Below, in pieces: positions 15,228-16,345 of a DNA stretch of 16,345 nucleotides (the stretch's first letter is position 1; each line of letters starts with the position of its first letter). Below the pieces are notes generated by a model. It made no database searches. It saw only the letters and a list, made by a program, of their open reading frames with translations, and was not told where the DNA came from. The position numbers and the translations under genes are program-made. This DNA comes from Oscillibacter sp. (GTDB taxonomy: Bacteria; Bacillota; Clostridia; Oscillospirales; Oscillospiraceae), in assembly GCA_017447005.1 (NCBI GenBank), contig JAFSOM010000464.1, forward strand, positions 1-16,345. Reading direction: 5' to 3'.

Positions 15228-15346
15228 GAATCTTCTCTCTTCCAGACTGTGACTGTCGGCCCCGGAATTGCGCCGGGTCATGCCGTTTTATTACGGCTCG
15301 CGGACTATACCGCCGGTGGGGAGTTCCGCCCCGCCCTGAAGATTCT
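15228..15346 (-). ncRNA. FMN riboswitch (RFN element)
   Basis: Read on the minus strand, the element opens with AGAATCTTCAGGGCGGGG and goes on with ACCGGCGGTATAGTCCGCGA. It then has CCGGGGCCGACAGT, ACAGTCTGG and the closing AGAAGATTC that pairs with the start (P1). These are the conserved blocks of the RFN aptamer in the right order. It lies between the promoter at 15367-15395 and ribD, so binding of FMN should end transcription early. Confidence 0.96.
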
Positions 15347-15366
15347 TTCTCATTCACTTTCTGTCC

Positions 15367-15395
15367 AGTATACTATAGGGTTTGACGCGTGTCAA
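15367..15395 (-). promoter_or_regulatory. Promoter of the rib operon
   Basis: TTGACA (plus 15390-15395) and TATACT (15367-15372) are 17 nt apart on the minus strand, a near-perfect sigma-A promoter. Transcription would start about 10 nt before the riboswitch. The -35 box lies just after the stop codon of the lipoprotein gene. Confidence 0.85.
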
Positions 15396-15403
15396 GCGCC
15401 GTT

Positions 15404-15853
15404 TTAGCCGTTTTCGTCGGTGACGCGCTCCAAGGTGGCAATCATGCGCAGGGCCTGACTGGGGGCTACCGTGTACGTGATTTTCCCTTTCTTATAGGTA
15501 AAATCCATCGTCTCATCGCGGGACGCGTAACGGTAGCGTCTATAGTCCTCGGGGTCAGGGAGTTCGTTTTTGGAAGTCCACGTGTACGGCTCCTTAGCGC
15601 TGTCCGGGGGCGTATAACTGCCCGCCCAGTACAAATCGCGGCTCCCGTCCGCCGTGAAATAGTAGTATATCTCCATTTTGTCGTCGGTGATAGTCCCCAC
15701 GCAATAGTATTCCGGCTCTTCGTCGCGGTCGCCCGAAAGGACTTGTTTCCATTCGCCGCGCAAATCGGGCGGCTCCTTGGGTTCGCTGTTGCAGGCCGTC
15801 AGGGTCAGCGGGAGCAGAAACAGAATGAATAACAAAGCGGTACGGGGTTTCAT
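15404..15853 (-). CDS. Small lipoprotein of unknown function
   Basis: This 149-residue protein has a lipoprotein signal peptide: a basic start (MKPR), a leucine-rich core and the lipobox LTAC (residues 18-21, Cys21 lipidated). Lgt, encoded in this window, would modify it. The mature part is acidic and rich in Tyr and Trp (GEWKQVLSGD, EIYYYFTADGS, LYWAGSYTPP), suggesting a small beta-rich extracytoplasmic domain. I do not recognise the family. AGGAGG precedes the ATG. It lies between the RNA hydrolase and the rib promoter; no terminator is obvious after its stop, so readthrough into the rib leader is possible. Confidence 0.8.
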   Translation of the reverse strand: MKPRTALLFILFLLPLTLTACNSEPKEPPDLRGEWKQVLSGDRDEEPEYYCVGTITDDKMEIYYYFTADGSRDLYWAGSYTPPDSAKEPYTWTSKNELPDPEDYRRYRYASRDETMDFTYKKGKITYTVAPSQALRMIATLERVTDENG

Positions 15854-15920
15854 GATTTCGTCAGGCCTCCTAAAGTTCGGGCAACCGCCCGGTAAAAAAT
15901 AGGTATGGGATTCCGGAAAG

Positions 15921-15944
15921 CGCCTGACGAACGTGTTTCAGGCG
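15921..15944 (-). terminator. Possible hairpin terminator after the RNA hydrolase gene
   Basis: CGCCTGA (15921-15927) pairs with TCAGGCG (15938-15944). On the minus strand it directly follows the stop at 15946-15948. The trailing sequence is CTTTCC, a weak U-tract, so termination may be partial. Confidence 0.45.
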
Positions 15945-15945
15945 G

Positions 15946-16345
15946 TCAGTCGTCCCATTTTTCCATCAACTGCTTCAGCTGGTCGGCGTAACGGGCAAGG
16001 GATTTGTTGTCGCGCCCTCTGGAACGCTTGATAAACTCGTTGAGAATCTGCCCCATATTGACAAGGCGCTCGTAGGCCGCGCTGAATCTGCCGCTGCCGG
16101 ACACTTTCGGCTTGCGGGCCGGGAGATAACCGGGATGTTCCAGTTTGTTTTCGATGAGGTCGTAAACTTCCGTAAACTGCGGCGCGTGGGCGGGAATGCC
16201 TCTGGTTAAGAGGGATTGCGCAAAGTACGGCGCGATTTCCCGGTCGCCGTGCACGACGAAGACTTGTTGCGGCTTGGGGTTGGTAAAGTCGCCAATCCAA
16301 CCGAGCAAATGCGTCCGGTCGGCGTGGGAGGACATGCCTTGCAGG
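15946..16345 (-). CDS. Beta-CASP metallo-beta-lactamase-fold RNA hydrolase, C-terminal part
   Basis: The frame enters from the right edge and ends at a TGA (15946-15948); 133 residues are visible. QGMSSHADRTHLLGW and, further on, PQQVFVVHGD are the C-terminal conserved blocks of the beta-CASP family with an RNA-specificity (RMMBL) region, which includes single-strand RNA nucleases and exonucleases. His in SSHAD and in VVHGD are candidate metal or active-site residues. After this come about 75 residues of less conserved, basic and helical sequence (from about LEHPGYLPARKPK to the end). The catalytic N-terminus lies outside the window, so the exact enzyme cannot be named. An ATG at 16335 is internal to the gene, not the start. 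Confidence 0.85.
   Translation of the reverse strand, partial: LQGMSSHADRTHLLGWIGDFTNPKPQQVFVVHGDREIAPYFAQSLLTRGIPAHAPQFTEVYDLIENKLEHPGYLPARKPKVSGSGRFSAAYERLVNMGQILNEFIKRSRGRDNKSLARYADQLKQLMEKWDD

Noticed and set aside
15938..16300. A 120-codon minus-strand frame overlapping the right-edge gene
   Set aside because: The overlapping frame carries the SSHAD and VVHGD motifs of the beta-CASP family and is open to the window edge; this one is a shadow.

Overview
The window looks like a chromosome segment from a G+C-rich Gram-positive bacterium, most likely a gut-type clostridium near the Oscillospiraceae. The reasons are strong AGGAGG-type ribosome binding sites with some TTG and GTG starts, the YfmF/YfmH pair of M16 peptidase-like proteins, a Gram-positive type Lgt, S-layer homology (SLH) domains, a GAAC-N4-GTTC SOS box, and an FMN riboswitch in front of ribD-ribE-ribBA-ribH. 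The species cannot be fixed from the sequence alone.

Left edge (1-1422, minus strand): the N-terminal part of a phage-type large terminase, preceded by a small gene in the place of a small terminase subunit. Their promoter carries two LexA-like boxes. This is the edge of a prophage, satellite or remnant that continues beyond position 1. Region 1423-1650 holds an AT-rich palindrome, the divergent promoter of the next operon and a leader with two hairpins.

Plus-strand block (1651-6712): yfmF-like and yfmH-like genes overlapping by ATGA, then one uninterrupted frame that encodes Lgt and FolD as a single 604-residue polypeptide with a well-placed internal start before FolD, then a short DtxR/MntR-type regulator. 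The block ends at a terminator with U-tracts on both strands, shared with the convergent minus-strand operon. Four 28-bp direct repeats lie next to it.

Minus-strand block (15395 down to 6822): a sigma-A-type promoter, an FMN riboswitch with a terminator, ribD, ribE, ribBA and ribH. Only 12 nt after ribH begins a secreted 869-residue protein with a transglutaminase-like domain and three SLH repeats, then a secreted subtilase. No terminator is visible between ribH and these two genes, so the riboswitch may also govern two exported proteins. A different palindromic repeat element sits in each of the three gaps between the rib genes.

Right edge (15404-16345, minus strand): a small lipoprotein and the C-terminal end of a beta-CASP metallo-beta-lactamase-fold RNA hydrolase.

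The most unusual points are the Lgt-FolD fusion, the extension of the FMN-riboswitch operon into cell-surface genes, the SOS-type control of terminase genes, and short in-frame repeats of related sequence or period in unrelated genes (small terminase-like gene, yfmH N-terminus, SLH protein) and as tandem copies at the convergent terminator.
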